In this document: piece after piece, positions 7,746 to 17,187 of the stretch | Position numbering within the stretch: position 1 is the stretch's first letter | How the letters are laid out: each line of letters starts with the position of its first letter | Origin: Streptomyces griseocarneus | GTDB taxonomy: Bacteria; Actinomycetota; Actinomycetes; Streptomycetales; Streptomycetaceae | Length of the DNA stretch: 64,000 nt | Direction: 5' to 3' | NCBI RefSeq assembly: GCF_014655595.1 | Contig: NZ_BNBL01000015.1 | Coordinates: 1 to 64,000 of the forward strand | Translations under genes and position numbers: made by a program | The notes under the pieces: model-generated | Databases searched by the model: none | What the model saw: only the letters and a program-made list of their open reading frames with translations | Told to the model about the DNA's origin: nothing

Positions 7746-9288
7746 CGCGGCTCCGAATACCGACGACGGCCAGGCCCAGCAGAACGGGTTCGGAGAGGCG
7801 AGATGCCATCTCGACGTAGGTTCCGGTGGTCGTCAGGTCCTGCCCGGAGGACCGGAAGATCACTGAGTTCAGCACGACACGCAGGGACTTGTCGAACCGT
7901 TCTGTCGACAGGCGCGTTGGATAGGACCCATTGGGATTCACCGGATCGGGGGTCTCAGTGGTCATTGTCATGATGCGTCCGGTGAGGGTGCCAGTGTGGG
8001 CCGACTTGATATCACTCTGCGGCAGACCCCACAGCATCATCGCCAGCACGGTGGTCATCATGGCCAGGAGCAACCATCCGAAGGCGCGGGAAGCACGCAT
8101 GCCGTAGCCGGAGAGTAACCAGTAGACGGTGAGCAGGCTCCGTTCGCCCCAGGGTATGTCATCGGCATGGCGTCGCATTTCCATTTCGCCGTAGTAGAAG
8201 TCTGCCGCACCAGGTTCATGCTTGCCGTCCTCGAAGGCCTTGCGCAGCTGTCGGTACACCGGTGCCAGCGCGGTCGGCATCAGCACTTCTTCCCCTTCGG
8301 GAGCTGGTGACCAGCCCTCTGCGCCGACGCGCCGGGCGGCACGCCAGTAGTGTTCCTCGGCCATCGTCCGGCGTGGCGTCCAGCGCACTGGCCACATTCC
8401 CCGCCGACGCAGCCCGGAGGGTGTGGCGGCCAAGCGGTATCTCCCTTCCAGCCGCAGCTGGTCAAGGTGGATGGTGCCGGCAAACCGGCACTCGCTGAGG
8501 TCGATGTCACTGAGTACCAAGTGCGCCGCGTCCACCCCTCGCAGCGACATGACCCGTACCTGGCGAACGGGCAGGTTCGGTTCGGCCAGCTGGAAACCAT
8601 TCCGCTCAGTGAAGGGCCGCGAGGCGGAGGCGAGAGTTACCGGGTGTTCCAGGACCGCGTCACTCAGGTCAACGGCGGCATGACGCAATCGCAGCACGGC
8701 AGTGGAGACCCACTGCGTCCGTCGACAACGTACCGACGCTGCTGCCGCCTCGATGGTGACCGGGGATCCAAACACAGCCTCCGACAGATCGAGCATTCCC
8801 GTGCACCGCAGAGGCCCTACTACCACAGCGCGCTCGAACACCGCTCTCCGGAACCAGGCGTCGCCGCTGAAACCGGCTCCATTGAAGTGGATGTTGCCAC
8901 TGAAGATCGCCCCGTCGAAGTGAACTTCGCCCCTGAATTCTGTTTCGTCGAAATGAGCGTCGCCGCTGAACTCGACCCCGTCGAATCGAACGTCATCGCT
9001 GAACTCGGCTCGGTCGAACAGAGCGTGGCCGAGACGTGGCGGGCCTGCAGGAACCGTGAGAGCGCCCAGCAGGTCGGTGAGCAGTTGTTCCGTAAAGGGA
9101 GTACCGCGGTGATCGATGTCGGCACCGGAAGACAGGGTGGAGAAGTAGTCGCTCCGTTCACCCTCACTCACATGGGCCAAGCAGGCAATACGTCCGGGGA
9201 GGCGTCTGCCACGACACCCGACCGAATCGGTCGCGATCCCGGCTTCGTGGCCGCAGGACGGCCACCCGTGCGGACTCGAGGACGTCAT
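7735..9288 (-). CDS. Membrane-anchored pentapeptide-repeat protein
   Basis: An intact protein of 517 residues. The N-terminus has a Cys-rich segment (PSCGHEAG, VGCRGRR, IACLAHV) that may bind zinc. Residues about 90-150 hold pentapeptide repeats (for example FDGVEFSGDAHFDETEF), which form a right-handed beta helix, and weaker repeats continue to about 290. A hydrophobic helix near residue 410 (GWLLLAMMTTVLAMMLWGL) and another at the C-terminus suggest membrane anchoring. Such proteins are common in Streptomyces and their role is unknown. The gene stands alone. Confidence 0.8.
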   Translation of the reverse strand: MTSSSPHGWPSCGHEAGIATDSVGCRGRRLPGRIACLAHVSEGERSDYFSTLSSGADIDHRGTPFTEQLLTDLLGALTVPAGPPRLGHALFDRAEFSDDVRFDGVEFSGDAHFDETEFRGEVHFDGAIFSGNIHFNGAGFSGDAWFRRAVFERAVVVGPLRCTGMLDLSEAVFGSPVTIEAAAASVRCRRTQWVSTAVLRLRHAAVDLSDAVLEHPVTLASASRPFTERNGFQLAEPNLPVRQVRVMSLRGVDAAHLVLSDIDLSECRFAGTIHLDQLRLEGRYRLAATPSGLRRRGMWPVRWTPRRTMAEEHYWRAARRVGAEGWSPAPEGEEVLMPTALAPVYRQLRKAFEDGKHEPGAADFYYGEMEMRRHADDIPWGERSLLTVYWLLSGYGMRASRAFGWLLLAMMTTVLAMMLWGLPQSDIKSAHTGTLTGRIMTMTTETPDPVNPNGSYPTRLSTERFDKSLRVVLNSVIFRSSGQDLTTTGTYVEMASRLSEPVLLGLAVVGIRSRVKR

Positions 9289-9706
9289 GCTCGAAGAGAC
9301 GTTCCATCACCCCGAGAAGTTGCTGCTCTGGGTCTGTTGAGCAGCAACGGGCAGCCCGAGCAGGGATCCTGCTCACCGACGCGACAAGCCGGACATGGTG
9401 GTGGGGGTGGACCAGGACGGCAGGGCCTGGCTCACGGGGACGCGGGCATACACAGGCGACGCCCACCCTTCGGTACGCCGTGGGGTCCAGCCCGGGGCCG
9501 TCGGGACGAGCACGGCGCTGCGGCAGCCGCTGAACCCCACGACATCAACCACCACCGCGTCCACCGGGCCCGGGGTGTGGATTTACGGCCGACAAGGAAG
9601 AGCGCGCCCATGAGTGCGGTCGACGATGACCCGGGGCAGAAAATGGCAGTGCCGGACTTACATATGCCACGGTCCACAACTCGCACTTCGCAAGATCCAG
9701 GCTCTT
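9289..9706. other. Region without a supported gene; contains a hairpin
   Basis: No frame on either strand gives a convincing protein. A 10-bp perfect hairpin at 9319-9348 (GTTGCTGCTC, 10-base loop) lies upstream of the pentapeptide gene and could be a terminator for the leftward membrane-protein gene at 9707-10543. Confidence 0.4.
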
Positions 9707-10543
9707 CTACCGATCAATTCTGTACCGGGCCACCAGGATTGTCGTATTCGCAAGATAATAGAAGGCGCCCAGCCAGACCCACTGCTGCCAAGCAACAATG
9801 CCGAGAATCACCACTAGGAGCGCATTGGCAACGTTGATACGCAAGCGGTGCCAGCGTAGCAGCTGCCCTTTGAGCACGCGGGAATAGTCCGACATGATTA
9901 CCCAGTCGTCGCTAAAGAAAGTGAACACCCAGGCGATGATTGCTGTCCATGCAGTGCGCACTCCTTGCGCGTAGAGCACCCACATGACAAACAGCGCCGC
10001 AGTGAAGATCGCAGACTGGCAAAGGTCGCGCAGCTGCCGGTCCTCCTCGCTGAGACGAGCGGGGATATCAAGCGGTGATTCGATCTTGGATTCGTGAAGC
10101 TTCTTCTTGGATCCCAGCTCAGCCAGCCAGCGCAGATAGGATACCGAATTCCGCAGAACAAACACCACAAAGATCACGGAGGCTGCGCGCAGGGCGAGAA
10201 TCCCGCTGTTCCATTGCCGTCTGATCTCGTCGCTGTCCATGGAATCGAGCTGAAGAAGCGGGTTGATCGTAGCGAACAGCAAGCAGAAGACTGCCACGCC
10301 CACGGTGGTGGCCAGTGCCAGGCCGGTAAGTTCAAGGTTCCGGCTATGTTGGGCCTGAAGTGGTGCTTCGCGATAAGAGGAGCGACGCCATGGAATCCTA
10401 AGGGCAAACAACAAAGGGGCACTGATCGTCTTGCCGATGAAGCCACGGGGGTTCGTTACATGACCCAGCGCAAAACCGTACTCGCACCATGCAACAGCAG
10501 CTCCAACGGTAGAAGTTGCCACGCCCGTCTGGGATGAGTACAC
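9707..10543 (-). CDS. Multi-pass membrane protein of unknown function
   Basis: About 278 residues with about five hydrophobic segments (GLALATTVGVAVFCLLFATI, AASVIFVVFVL, IFTAALFVMWVLY, AWTAIIAWVFTFF, ANALLVVILGIVAW). The GTG at 10543 is preferred because GGAGG lies seven bases upstream; an ATG at 10549 sits almost on the ribosome binding site. GC is visibly lower than in neighbouring genes, with many A/T-ending codons, suggesting acquisition from another source. The family is unknown. Confidence 0.65.
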   Translation of the reverse strand: MYSSQTGVATSTVGAAVAWCEYGFALGHVTNPRGFIGKTISAPLLFALRIPWRRSSYREAPLQAQHSRNLELTGLALATTVGVAVFCLLFATINPLLQLDSMDSDEIRRQWNSGILALRAASVIFVVFVLRNSVSYLRWLAELGSKKKLHESKIESPLDIPARLSEEDRQLRDLCQSAIFTAALFVMWVLYAQGVRTAWTAIIAWVFTFFSDDWVIMSDYSRVLKGQLLRWHRLRINVANALLVVILGIVAWQQWVWLGAFYYLANTTILVARYRIDR

Positions 10544-10639
10544 AAACATACCTCCAGAGAGATGACTGGTCGACGCTGTCGATGCATGAACACAGTGGCG
10601 CGTCCGACCTTGCAATCGGTACTGCATACAGAGGCTAAC

Positions 10640-10733
10640 GATCTCGTGCACCGTTGGCCGTGGCGCGCCCATTCTCTGATTGTTGTGTCGGTCGCGGTGG
10701 GGATCAGGACGCGCGCGGCGGTCACTAAAGATC
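10640..10733 (+). repeat. Direct repeat A, diverged copy of 14856-14949
   Basis: This 94-base segment aligns without gaps to 14856-14949 at about 75 percent identity by eye, with changes concentrated at every third base of the plus-strand frame (LVHRWPWRAHSLIVV). In the other copy this frame leads into an IS5-family transposase start, so this is probably an old IS left end. Confidence 0.6.
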
Positions 10734-10793
10734 TTTTCGTACCTCCCTAACTATGCTGGGGCGATACGGGCGTTGTGGAATTCGGGGCTGAGA

Positions 10794-11110
10794 TCAGCCG
10801 GCGAGGGCGAGGTTGCGCATGTGGGCGAAGCTGCTGGCGGCCCACCAGACACCGTTGCCCTTGAGCCTGCAGTCACGGAGGGTCCTCCCGTTCTTCATAT
10901 GGGCGAAGACGTGCTCGACGCGTGCCCGCAACCGGCGGTTCGATGTGTTGTGTTCCTCTTTCCACCGCAGCACCGTTCCCGCCCGGCCTGACGGCGGTGC
11001 GGGATGGGCAGTCCGGTGCCCCGGTAGCCGCCGTCGGCGTCGGGCGGTCGCGTCCCCGCAGGCTGTCTTGGTGCCGGATTCGGCGAAAAGACTGCAATCA
11101 CACTGCGTGG
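10794..11110 (-). pseudogene. IS5-family (DDE_Tnp_4 type) transposase C-terminal remnant
   Basis: The end of the protein is clear: WKEEHNTSNRRLRARVEHVF, then MKNGRTLRDCRLKGNG and SFAHMRNLALAG before the stop. The preceding DGGYRGTGLPIPHR, typical of the same family, is in another frame, so at least one frameshift exists. Upstream sequence merges into a glycosyltransferase remnant. Confidence 0.75.
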
Positions 11111-11229
11111 CCCTCTCTGTGGCGAAGCCGCCCAGCCACCGTGCACCGACATCCCAGCCAGCAACGGCCATCGTCCCCTTCCTCCTTCCGCAGCGATCCC
11201 ACATCCGAACGGATCAACCCCGGTCAGCA

Positions 11230-11640
11230 CCCTACGGTTTGACCACAAAGGCTGATCCCAGGCAGCAGGGTCAGGAGTGTCCAGAGGGTGAGGTTGGCAG
11301 GGATCAGGACGCGCGGGAGGTTGCGGCGGGCCAGCCAGACCCAGGGCGTTCATCCAGTGGAACGTGGCATGCCGGGCCGGGTTGGTGGCCGGATGGTGGA
11401 CGGTGACGCCTGGCATGCAGTAACCGGTATAGCCGTGGTCCCAGCATCGCCAGGCGAGGTCAATGCCTTCTTGGAAGAGGAAGGCAGGGTACCCACCGGC
11501 GCATGGTGACGCCGGTGTCCGGGTCGGCGATGCGCGGCTGTACGTACGCGATGTTCGGGTCCTGTTGCAGGCGGGTGGCGAGGCGGCCTGGCGCCTGGTG
11601 GACGCACTGAGAGACGGACATGATCTGCGGCCCTTCCGGT
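11230..11640 (-). pseudogene. Family 2 glycosyltransferase remnant
   Basis: Read across at least two frames, the strand gives SVSQCVHQAPGRLATRLQQD, then FLFQEGIDLAWRCWDHGY, then MPGVTVHHPATNPARHATFH and RNLPRVLIPANLTLW. These are typical of GT2 enzymes that modify cell-surface polysaccharides. The frame breaks near 11490 and 11340, and the N-terminal domain is absent. Confidence 0.65.
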
Positions 11641-11811
11641 GCCGTCCCAGCGCATAGCCGTCATGCGGAGCTCAGCGAGACGCGGGACGAGGTGGAGGCA
11701 GGCTGATGTACCTCCGGGCGGCCAGGCTCGAGGCGAGTGCGCTCCGCGCAGGGCAGGTATGCCGCGCAGCACATCGCTGCCGCCCAGCCCTGCCGGACTG
11801 AGCATCCTGCC

Positions 11812-12366
11812 CTATACCGCCGTCGCGTCCCCGGCCAGCGTCGCCCGCGGACTTTGGGCGGGCTCCACAGGCTGCACCGATGGCAAGGCCTGGCGGTGCT
11901 GTGCAGCCTCGGCCGCGGTGCAGAAAGAGGAGAAGGTGAACGCGCGCGGGGACGGCCCGTGCGCCCGCAGGTCCGCCAGCCGTTCCAGAGCCTCGCCGAC
12001 GGTCGGGAGGTGACCGGCGGGGACCCACCAGAGCACCAGGTGCGCCTCGACGTGCCGTTCGAACCATTCGCGGCGCCGCCGCATCACCTCCAGGTGCCCG
12101 CTGCGGTAGGTGAAGTCCCACAGGGCCTCGCGGGTCTCCCACACTGACAGGTTGACGATGACGTCCTCGCCCGCCGGGCGCAGGCCGGTTGCGTCAGCCG
12201 CCCCCTCCTCCGCGAGCCGCCACACGAATCCGGGCGCTTTGTCGGCGGATGCGTTGACCGGGTTGAGCATCTCGACGAACGGCGCCATGCGCGGGTCGTC
12301 GAAGGGGTGTCGGAGTGTGGCGACGTTGAGCTCGGCGAGGTGAACAGCATGCGCGGATGCGGTCAT
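11812..12366 (-). CDS. DUF3291 domain protein
   Basis: A 184-residue protein matching DUF3291: HLAELNVATLRHPFDDPRMA at the N-terminus, VEMLNPVNASADKAPGFVWR in the middle and VIVNLSVWETREALWDFTYR later. The fold is related to small alpha/beta-barrel monooxygenases, but no activity is established. There is no signal peptide. The ATG at 12366 is preceded by GGGATGAAG. The gene stands alone between a remnant and a broken regulator. Confidence 0.85.
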   Translation of the reverse strand: MTASAHAVHLAELNVATLRHPFDDPRMAPFVEMLNPVNASADKAPGFVWRLAEEGAADATGLRPAGEDVIVNLSVWETREALWDFTYRSGHLEVMRRRREWFERHVEAHLVLWWVPAGHLPTVGEALERLADLRAHGPSPRAFTFSSFCTAAEAAQHRQALPSVQPVEPAQSPRATLAGDATAV

Positions 12367-12398
12367 GGCTTCATCCCAGCACGGCCCGCTTTTCTAAG

Positions 12399-13045
12399 TC
12401 AATCACCATCGTTTTTAGAAGTCTCGACCACCACGCAGCACTCCCCCGGCCGGGCGTCCATGCGAGCGCGGACGGGACCGTCAGCGCCGAGCAACCCCTC
12501 CAGCAGCGCGAGATTCATGCCGCAGACCAGCGGTGGGAAGCGTTCGGCAACAGCGCGAAAGGGGCAGTTGCGCATACGGATAACGCGCTCGGGAGCCCTG
12601 GCCGCCCCCTCGGCACCTTCGGCATCCCGGGCACCCCGGGCATCCCCGGCGCCTTCCAGGTACGGTTCGTAGCCGCGGACAGCCAGCGTCTCCTTGGCCT
12701 CCTCAAAGCCCCCGCAGGGCGCCGCCGAGCCGCGCAGGGCCTCACCCCGGCGGCGCGCTGCCATGCAGAGCCCGGCGTCAAGGCCGGCCTGCTCGGCGGC
12801 CTCGGCGAGCAACTCATGCAGCGGTGCGGTAATCGCGGGCCGGCAGCGACACCGCCCGCTCCGCCCGGACCCGCGCGTACAGCTTGGCGGGACGGCCCAC
12901 CCGGACCCGAACGGCCCGTCAAACGACGACTACCAATCTCCAGCAGACCGGCCCCGGCCAGCCTGTCCAGAACGCACTCTGCCGATGTGCAGCCGAGCCC
13001 GTGACCAGACCCTGCTCGCAGCCGAAACCCGCAGGTTCTTCCACT
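12399..13045 (-). pseudogene. COG2345-type HTH regulator, frameshifted
   Basis: The C-terminal half (12399-12812) ends with the metal-site signature of this family: MRNCPFRAVAERFPPLVCGM, then ARMDARPGECCVVVE. The N-terminal winged-helix part (SAECVLDRLAGAGLLEIGSR) and the linker (AKLYARVRAERAVSLPARDY) lie in other frames. Two indels near 12825 and 12900 are needed to join them. The downstream DUF3291 gene lies 32 bases away and may once have been its target. Confidence 0.7.
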
Positions 13046-13279
13046 GAGACCGATGGTAACCCCACGTGGTCCGCGGCTACTTCGGCGGCCCCTACGTCCG
13101 CTACACCCTCGAATAGAACGCCAGCCGTTACGGATCAATAAGGGCTGTACCGCACTTTCCGCTCGGTTGTCAGCGGAAGCATCGGGCGCATCATCTCTAC
13201 AGCCGGACAGCGGTACCCCTCCCCCGGCGGTGGCAACGGCGGCGCGCGCTCACCAGGACTTCGAGTCCGTGCCGCTGGC

Positions 13280-13819
13280 TCAGCGCGCGTCATATCCAGA
13301 CCCGGTATCGGTCACGGGCGTAGGTGCGAATTCGGCGCCGAGTACGAGCGGTTTGGCATAGCAGCGACTGAGCTCGTCGAAGCGGTAGGGGCCGAATCCG
13401 GCGCAGGGCAGATACCCGCTGGAGGTGTAGAGGGAGACGGCCTCCGGCAACTTGATGCCCGTCTCCAGGACCATCCGGGTACGGCCCGCGGCGCGGGCGT
13501 TGTCTTCGAGGGCCGCCAGCATCATCCGGGCGAGGCCACGTCCGCGTAGCTGGGGGATGACGTACATCCGCTTGATTTCCGCATCGCCGTCTGCGTAACC
13601 CTCCTCGTTGGCGTCCTGGCCGCGCCAGCCACCGCTGGCGGCCGGGGCGCCGCGATCGTCGTAGACGATCAGGTACAGGCCCCTGGGTGGCTGGAACATG
13701 GCCGGGGTGAGCGGCGTGATATCGCCGTTGTCCCCGTAGCGTTCGGCGTACTCGCGCTGCACCTGCCCGTTCAGCTTGACGGCGTCAGGGTGATCAAAAC
13801 AGACCCGGCGGATTTTCAT
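13280..13819 (-). CDS. GNAT-family N-acetyltransferase
   Basis: A 179-residue GNAT protein: the acetyl-CoA loop is in IKRMYVIPQLRGRGLARMML (R-G-R-G-L-A), followed by LETGIKLPEAVSLYTSSGY and the C-terminal PYRFDELSRCYAKPL. The start is placed at ATG 13819 (MKIRRVCFDH), where family similarity begins. The substrate is unknown. It lies in the same direction as the next GNAT gene, 120 bases downstream of it, and may be co-transcribed. Confidence 0.85.
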   Translation of the reverse strand: MKIRRVCFDHPDAVKLNGQVQREYAERYGDNGDITPLTPAMFQPPRGLYLIVYDDRGAPAASGGWRGQDANEEGYADGDAEIKRMYVIPQLRGRGLARMMLAALEDNARAAGRTRMVLETGIKLPEAVSLYTSSGYLPCAGFGPYRFDELSRCYAKPLVLGAEFAPTPVTDTGSGYDAR

Positions 13820-13939
13820 GCCCTCAATGGTATTGATATGCGGACAGTCCTCGGGGGGCTTCGGGGAGCCACTCACCCGCATGAGGGTCTGAGCGCCGCT
13901 GGGCGGGCGGGCAATGCTGGACCACCGGACCGACTGGTC

Positions 13940-14737
13940 CTACGGTTCCCGGGCGTCCGGACCACCGTTCAAACCGTACGAAGTGCCATCACAGAGGGTC
14001 ACATACGCCGCGCGAAAGAGTCGCTTGGCCATCCCGATACGTTTATACATGGCGACGGCCGGCAGATTGTCGGCGTCCACGATGAGTGCCGCGCGGCCGT
14101 ACTGGCGCACCAGCTCCGTTACGACGAACCCGCACACCGCACGGGCCAGCCCCCGGCCTCGCACCTCCGGCGCGGCGACCACACCAGCCACAAAACCGCA
14201 TCCCGTCCCTGACCACGCATCCGCCGCCACCGCAAGCAGTCCGGTCCCATCGGCCACCCCGGCCCACCGGGCCGCCCCATCCTTCATTCCCGGCCGCGCG
14301 TACGAACGCGGGAAGCAGCGGTCGAACAACAGCGCCGCTTCCCGTTCCAGGCTCTCGTCCAGCCAGCGCACACCGTCCTGGCACACTCCAGTCGGGGAGC
14401 GGGTCTCCGCCCAGTAGAACTCGTCCACCATGCTGAGGGACGGGATCTGCTCGGCGAGCCGGGCGATCAGCAGAGCATCACCGAATGGACGGTACGCAGG
14501 GCCAACCGCCTCAAGCACGCGCCGGATCAACCGAACGGCATCGCGGGAGTCACCGGCGACCGCGATCCGGTCCCGTCCGGAGACGCCCGGACTCGCCACA
14601 GCCACAGCTCCTCCACAACGCCATGCCTGTACCCCGGCACCCAACCCGCAGCCCCTGTGCCTTTGCGCTGCCCAGGCCACATGCCCCTCGCCGGCCACCA
14701 CTGCCTCAATGTCTGTCAGCTCCGTCAGCTCCTCCAT
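13940..14737 (-). CDS. GNAT-family N-acetyltransferase
   Basis: A 265-residue protein with a C-terminal GNAT domain: VVAAPEVRGRGLARAVCGFV (acetyl-CoA loop), then ALIVDADNLPAVAMYKRIGM. The N-terminal 120 residues resemble the regulatory half of two-domain Streptomyces acetyltransferases. The ATG at 14737 has GGGAGG seven bases upstream. The substrate is unknown. It is upstream of, and probably in one transcript with, the GNAT gene at 13280. Confidence 0.85.
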   Translation of the reverse strand: MEELTELTDIEAVVAGEGHVAWAAQRHRGCGLGAGVQAWRCGGAVAVASPGVSGRDRIAVAGDSRDAVRLIRRVLEAVGPAYRPFGDALLIARLAEQIPSLSMVDEFYWAETRSPTGVCQDGVRWLDESLEREAALLFDRCFPRSYARPGMKDGAARWAGVADGTGLLAVAADAWSGTGCGFVAGVVAAPEVRGRGLARAVCGFVVTELVRQYGRAALIVDADNLPAVAMYKRIGMAKRLFRAAYVTLCDGTSYGLNGGPDAREP

Positions 14738-14855
14738 GCGCAGACCTCCCTGTCTGCCCCTGCCAGAAGGCAAGGTTGCGTTGGATGACTCAAGAAGCTC
14801 GGTGGTAACAATGTCTAGATGCTCAGGGTGTGTTCCGAGAAGTCGGCGCCCTGAC

Positions 14856-14949
14856 GAGCTTGTGCACGGCTGGCCGTGGCGCGTCCGTTCCTTGATCGTT
14901 GTGCCGGCCGTGGTGGAGGTCATGACGCGTGCGGCGATCGCTCAAAATC
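14856..14949 (+). repeat. Direct repeat B, diverged copy of 10640-10733
   Basis: This copy overlaps the start region of the IS5-family transposase fragment (frame LVHGWPWRVRSLIVV). It aligns gap-free with repeat A over 94 bases and marks the 5' end of the same kind of IS. Confidence 0.6.
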
Positions 14950-15240
14950 AGCGGATCACAGGGCTGTCGTGGACGGTGGTCACTGAATTCGTCGCCGAGG
15001 TCGGTCCGTTGTGGCAGGAGCGCCACCAGGCCCAGCTCGCTTCCCGGGACCGGAAGCGAGCTGCCGGGGCCGGGGCTCGGCACAAGCTGGTCTTCGTCGA
15101 CCGGCTGCCGGCCACTCTCGCCCATCTGCGGCACGGCACGACGCAGGAAGTACTGGCCTGCTGGTTCGGCGTGGACCGCTCCGTCTGCGCGCGGGGGCGG
15201 CACTGCGGCATCTCCCAGACAGGACGCTATCCTTCCCCTG
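14922..15240 (+). pseudogene. IS5-family (helix-turn-helix type) transposase, N-terminal part
   Basis: ATG 14922 (GTGGAGG just upstream) starts MTRAAIAQNQRITGLSWTVV, followed by EFVAEVGPLWQERHQAQLAS, LVFVDRLPATLAHLRHGTTQ and VLACWFGVDRSV, which form the N-terminal HTH domain of this transposase group. After DRSV the frame breaks and family similarity is lost, so the catalytic domain is missing. Confidence 0.8.
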
Positions 15241-15336
15241 CTGCGCTCAGCCCTCGATCCGGCCTCCCGTATGCCGGGAAGCCATAAGCTTGTCCTACCT
15301 TCCAAGCGTGGGTCTCAGGCGGTCATTCGTAGACTG

Positions 15337-15485
15337 GCTGGCCGCGGTTGAGCAGGACCGTGATGGCCAGGGCGGCTCCGCCGTCGGCCAGATCGATACC
15401 CCAGGTCACCTCGTCGCCCAGAGCGAGTACGTCGGCGAGAAGATGGAGCAGTTCGGGCGATCGGTGCACCCTGGTCGCAGCGCAT
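15337..15485 (-). pseudogene. IS110-family transposase, N-terminal fragment
   Basis: About 48 residues (SPELLHLLADVLALGDEVTW, then GIDLADGGAALAITVLLNRG) match the RuvC-like N-terminal domain of IS110 transposases just after the first catalytic Asp region. A stop follows at QPVYE. The rest of the element is absent. Another IS110 fragment, from the C-terminal part, lies at 36752-36965. Confidence 0.65.
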
Positions 15486-15673
15486 GATCAGACGAAGGCC
15501 GCCTCAGCGTCCGGAGAATGCCCAGGTCAGCGGCATAGTTCGAGGTACATTTCGGCACCGGATGTCCCGTGGCACGGGCGCTGGACGAATCGCCACCGGA
15601 GTTCGACTGGGAAGGGCCGGTAAGGTAGTGCTCTTCGGGCTGCTCGGCTCCGGAGTCCTAGAGGCGACTGCCA

Positions 15674-16627
15674 ATGAATCTCCGCCCCCTGGCTGCTGGT
15701 TCCGATGCTGCGATACACAACGTGTGGCGGCTTCCCGTTGCTGACGCGATGCGGGGGCACCGAGCCCTTTGGTGGAGCGTCGGTCCCGCCGGGGAGCTTG
15801 CTGTCCTGTTGGTCCACCGGCGATACCTTGATCACTCCCGCTACATCAAGGGGTGGATCGGGTGGGGGCCGCGAGTCCCGTTCACGGGTGAGCTGGTCAC
15901 CGTCACGGGACAGGAGGAGCGGCGCATCCTGGTGAAGGACATTCGGATTCGGCCCAGTCACTTGGCCCTGCTTCCGGATTCTCGATTCCTGCTGGTGAGC
16001 GGGCGTACGTTCCGCAACGAGACCGAGGGGACCTGGGCGTCCAACGCTGTGGTGTTCTCCCCGTCCGGGACACCTGAGGCCGAGTTCTGCGTCGGTGATG
16101 ACGTTCCCGCCTTGGTCACCGACGTCCACGGAGGCATCTGGACGGCTTACGGCGATGAGGGCATCTACGGCGGCCACCCCGAGTCGGGAGCGGGCCTCGC
16201 GGGCTGGGACACCCAGGGCCGGAACTCCTGGGCTCCGAAGGGCCGGCTGCCCGACCACCCGCTGGAAGGCTGCACCGCCGCAACCGAGAACGAACAGGTA
16301 TGGCTCGTCTGGTACTCCGGCAGCGGCAGAGGCGGCACCTTCCTGACACGGATCACTCCGTCCACCGGCGAGGTTGCCAGCTACCCCAGCCCCGTCCCCG
16401 CCCCGGACGGATTCGCGGTCCGCGGCAACAGGGCAGTACTCACCCGCCGCGACCACAACAAGCGGTCCGTTGAACTCATACGGGCCGAGCTCAACGGCAC
16501 CACCTGGGCAGTCACCAGCCGCCGTCGGCTACGGCTGCCCGGTCGAGTCGTCATGCACTGCGGCCAAGGCCGCGACGGTTCCCTCTGGCTCCGCGCAGGC
16601 AACACCTGGCTGCGCATAGAAGCATGA
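15674..16627 (+). CDS. Hypothetical protein, beta-propeller-like
   Basis: An intact 317-residue protein rich in short beta strands with recurrent blades such as IRPSHLALLPDSRFLLVSGR, VTDVHGGIWTAYGDEGIYGG and CGQGRDGSLWLRAGNTWLRI. The spacing resembles a six- or seven-bladed propeller. There is no signal peptide or membrane helix. The ATG at 15674 has AGAGG eight bases upstream. The function is unknown; similar stand-alone proteins are common in Streptomyces. Confidence 0.7.
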   Translation: MNLRPLAAGSDAAIHNVWRLPVADAMRGHRALWWSVGPAGELAVLLVHRRYLDHSRYIKGWIGWGPRVPFTGELVTVTGQEERRILVKDIRIRPSHLALLPDSRFLLVSGRTFRNETEGTWASNAVVFSPSGTPEAEFCVGDDVPALVTDVHGGIWTAYGDEGIYGGHPESGAGLAGWDTQGRNSWAPKGRLPDHPLEGCTAATENEQVWLVWYSGSGRGGTFLTRITPSTGEVASYPSPVPAPDGFAVRGNRAVLTRRDHNKRSVELIRAELNGTTWAVTSRRRLRLPGRVVMHCGQGRDGSLWLRAGNTWLRIEA

Positions 16628-17187
16628 ACACCCCGGGCAACATCTCGGGCGATCCAACTGCGGGACCGTCACAGAACACCGGAGGTTAAAAGACAAGCTC
16701 AGAACCTGCTGCTGAAGCCGACATGCCAAGAGCAGAGGTGCTGGACCGTGGGGTGGTGAACGTGGCCGCCGGACGGCCTGGCAACTTCGTCCGCCCACCG
16801 ATGGAGAGCATGCCGGGGCAGGCGCTCGCGAAGGCGGACACCCAATCCGGGGTGGGCACCACGGGCGCTGCACGCGATGCTGAACCGGATGAGGGCGCCG
16901 CCGCGGGGCCGCTCTTCAGCGGTCTGTCGGGCTTGGCGCCGGTACTGCCGGCAGTTTCGGCGCCTTGGGGCGAGCGAACTCACGCATGGGCGAGTAGCTG
17001 CCTTACAAAGCCTGCATCTGCGCCTTGCGTTGCGCCAAGGACATTTCCTTGGGCGGCTTGGCAGGTCCTTCGATGTACGAGTTGGCGCCGTCGTCCTGGT
17101 CACCCAGGCCACCGGCGCCTTCCCTCGCTTGACGCACGTGCGGACGGACCAAGGATCCAAGCGCCCCAGTCGTCCCCTGAAGACGAG
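16628..17187. other. Degenerate region without a supported gene
   Basis: On the minus strand one frame (about 16690-16985) reads like a Pro/Ala/Ser-rich C-terminus (SGPAAAPSSGSASRAAPVVP) and another (17003-17191) ends AKPPKEMSLAQRKAQMQAL. Neither has a convincing start, and I recognise neither. This is probably decayed coding DNA. Confidence 0.4.
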
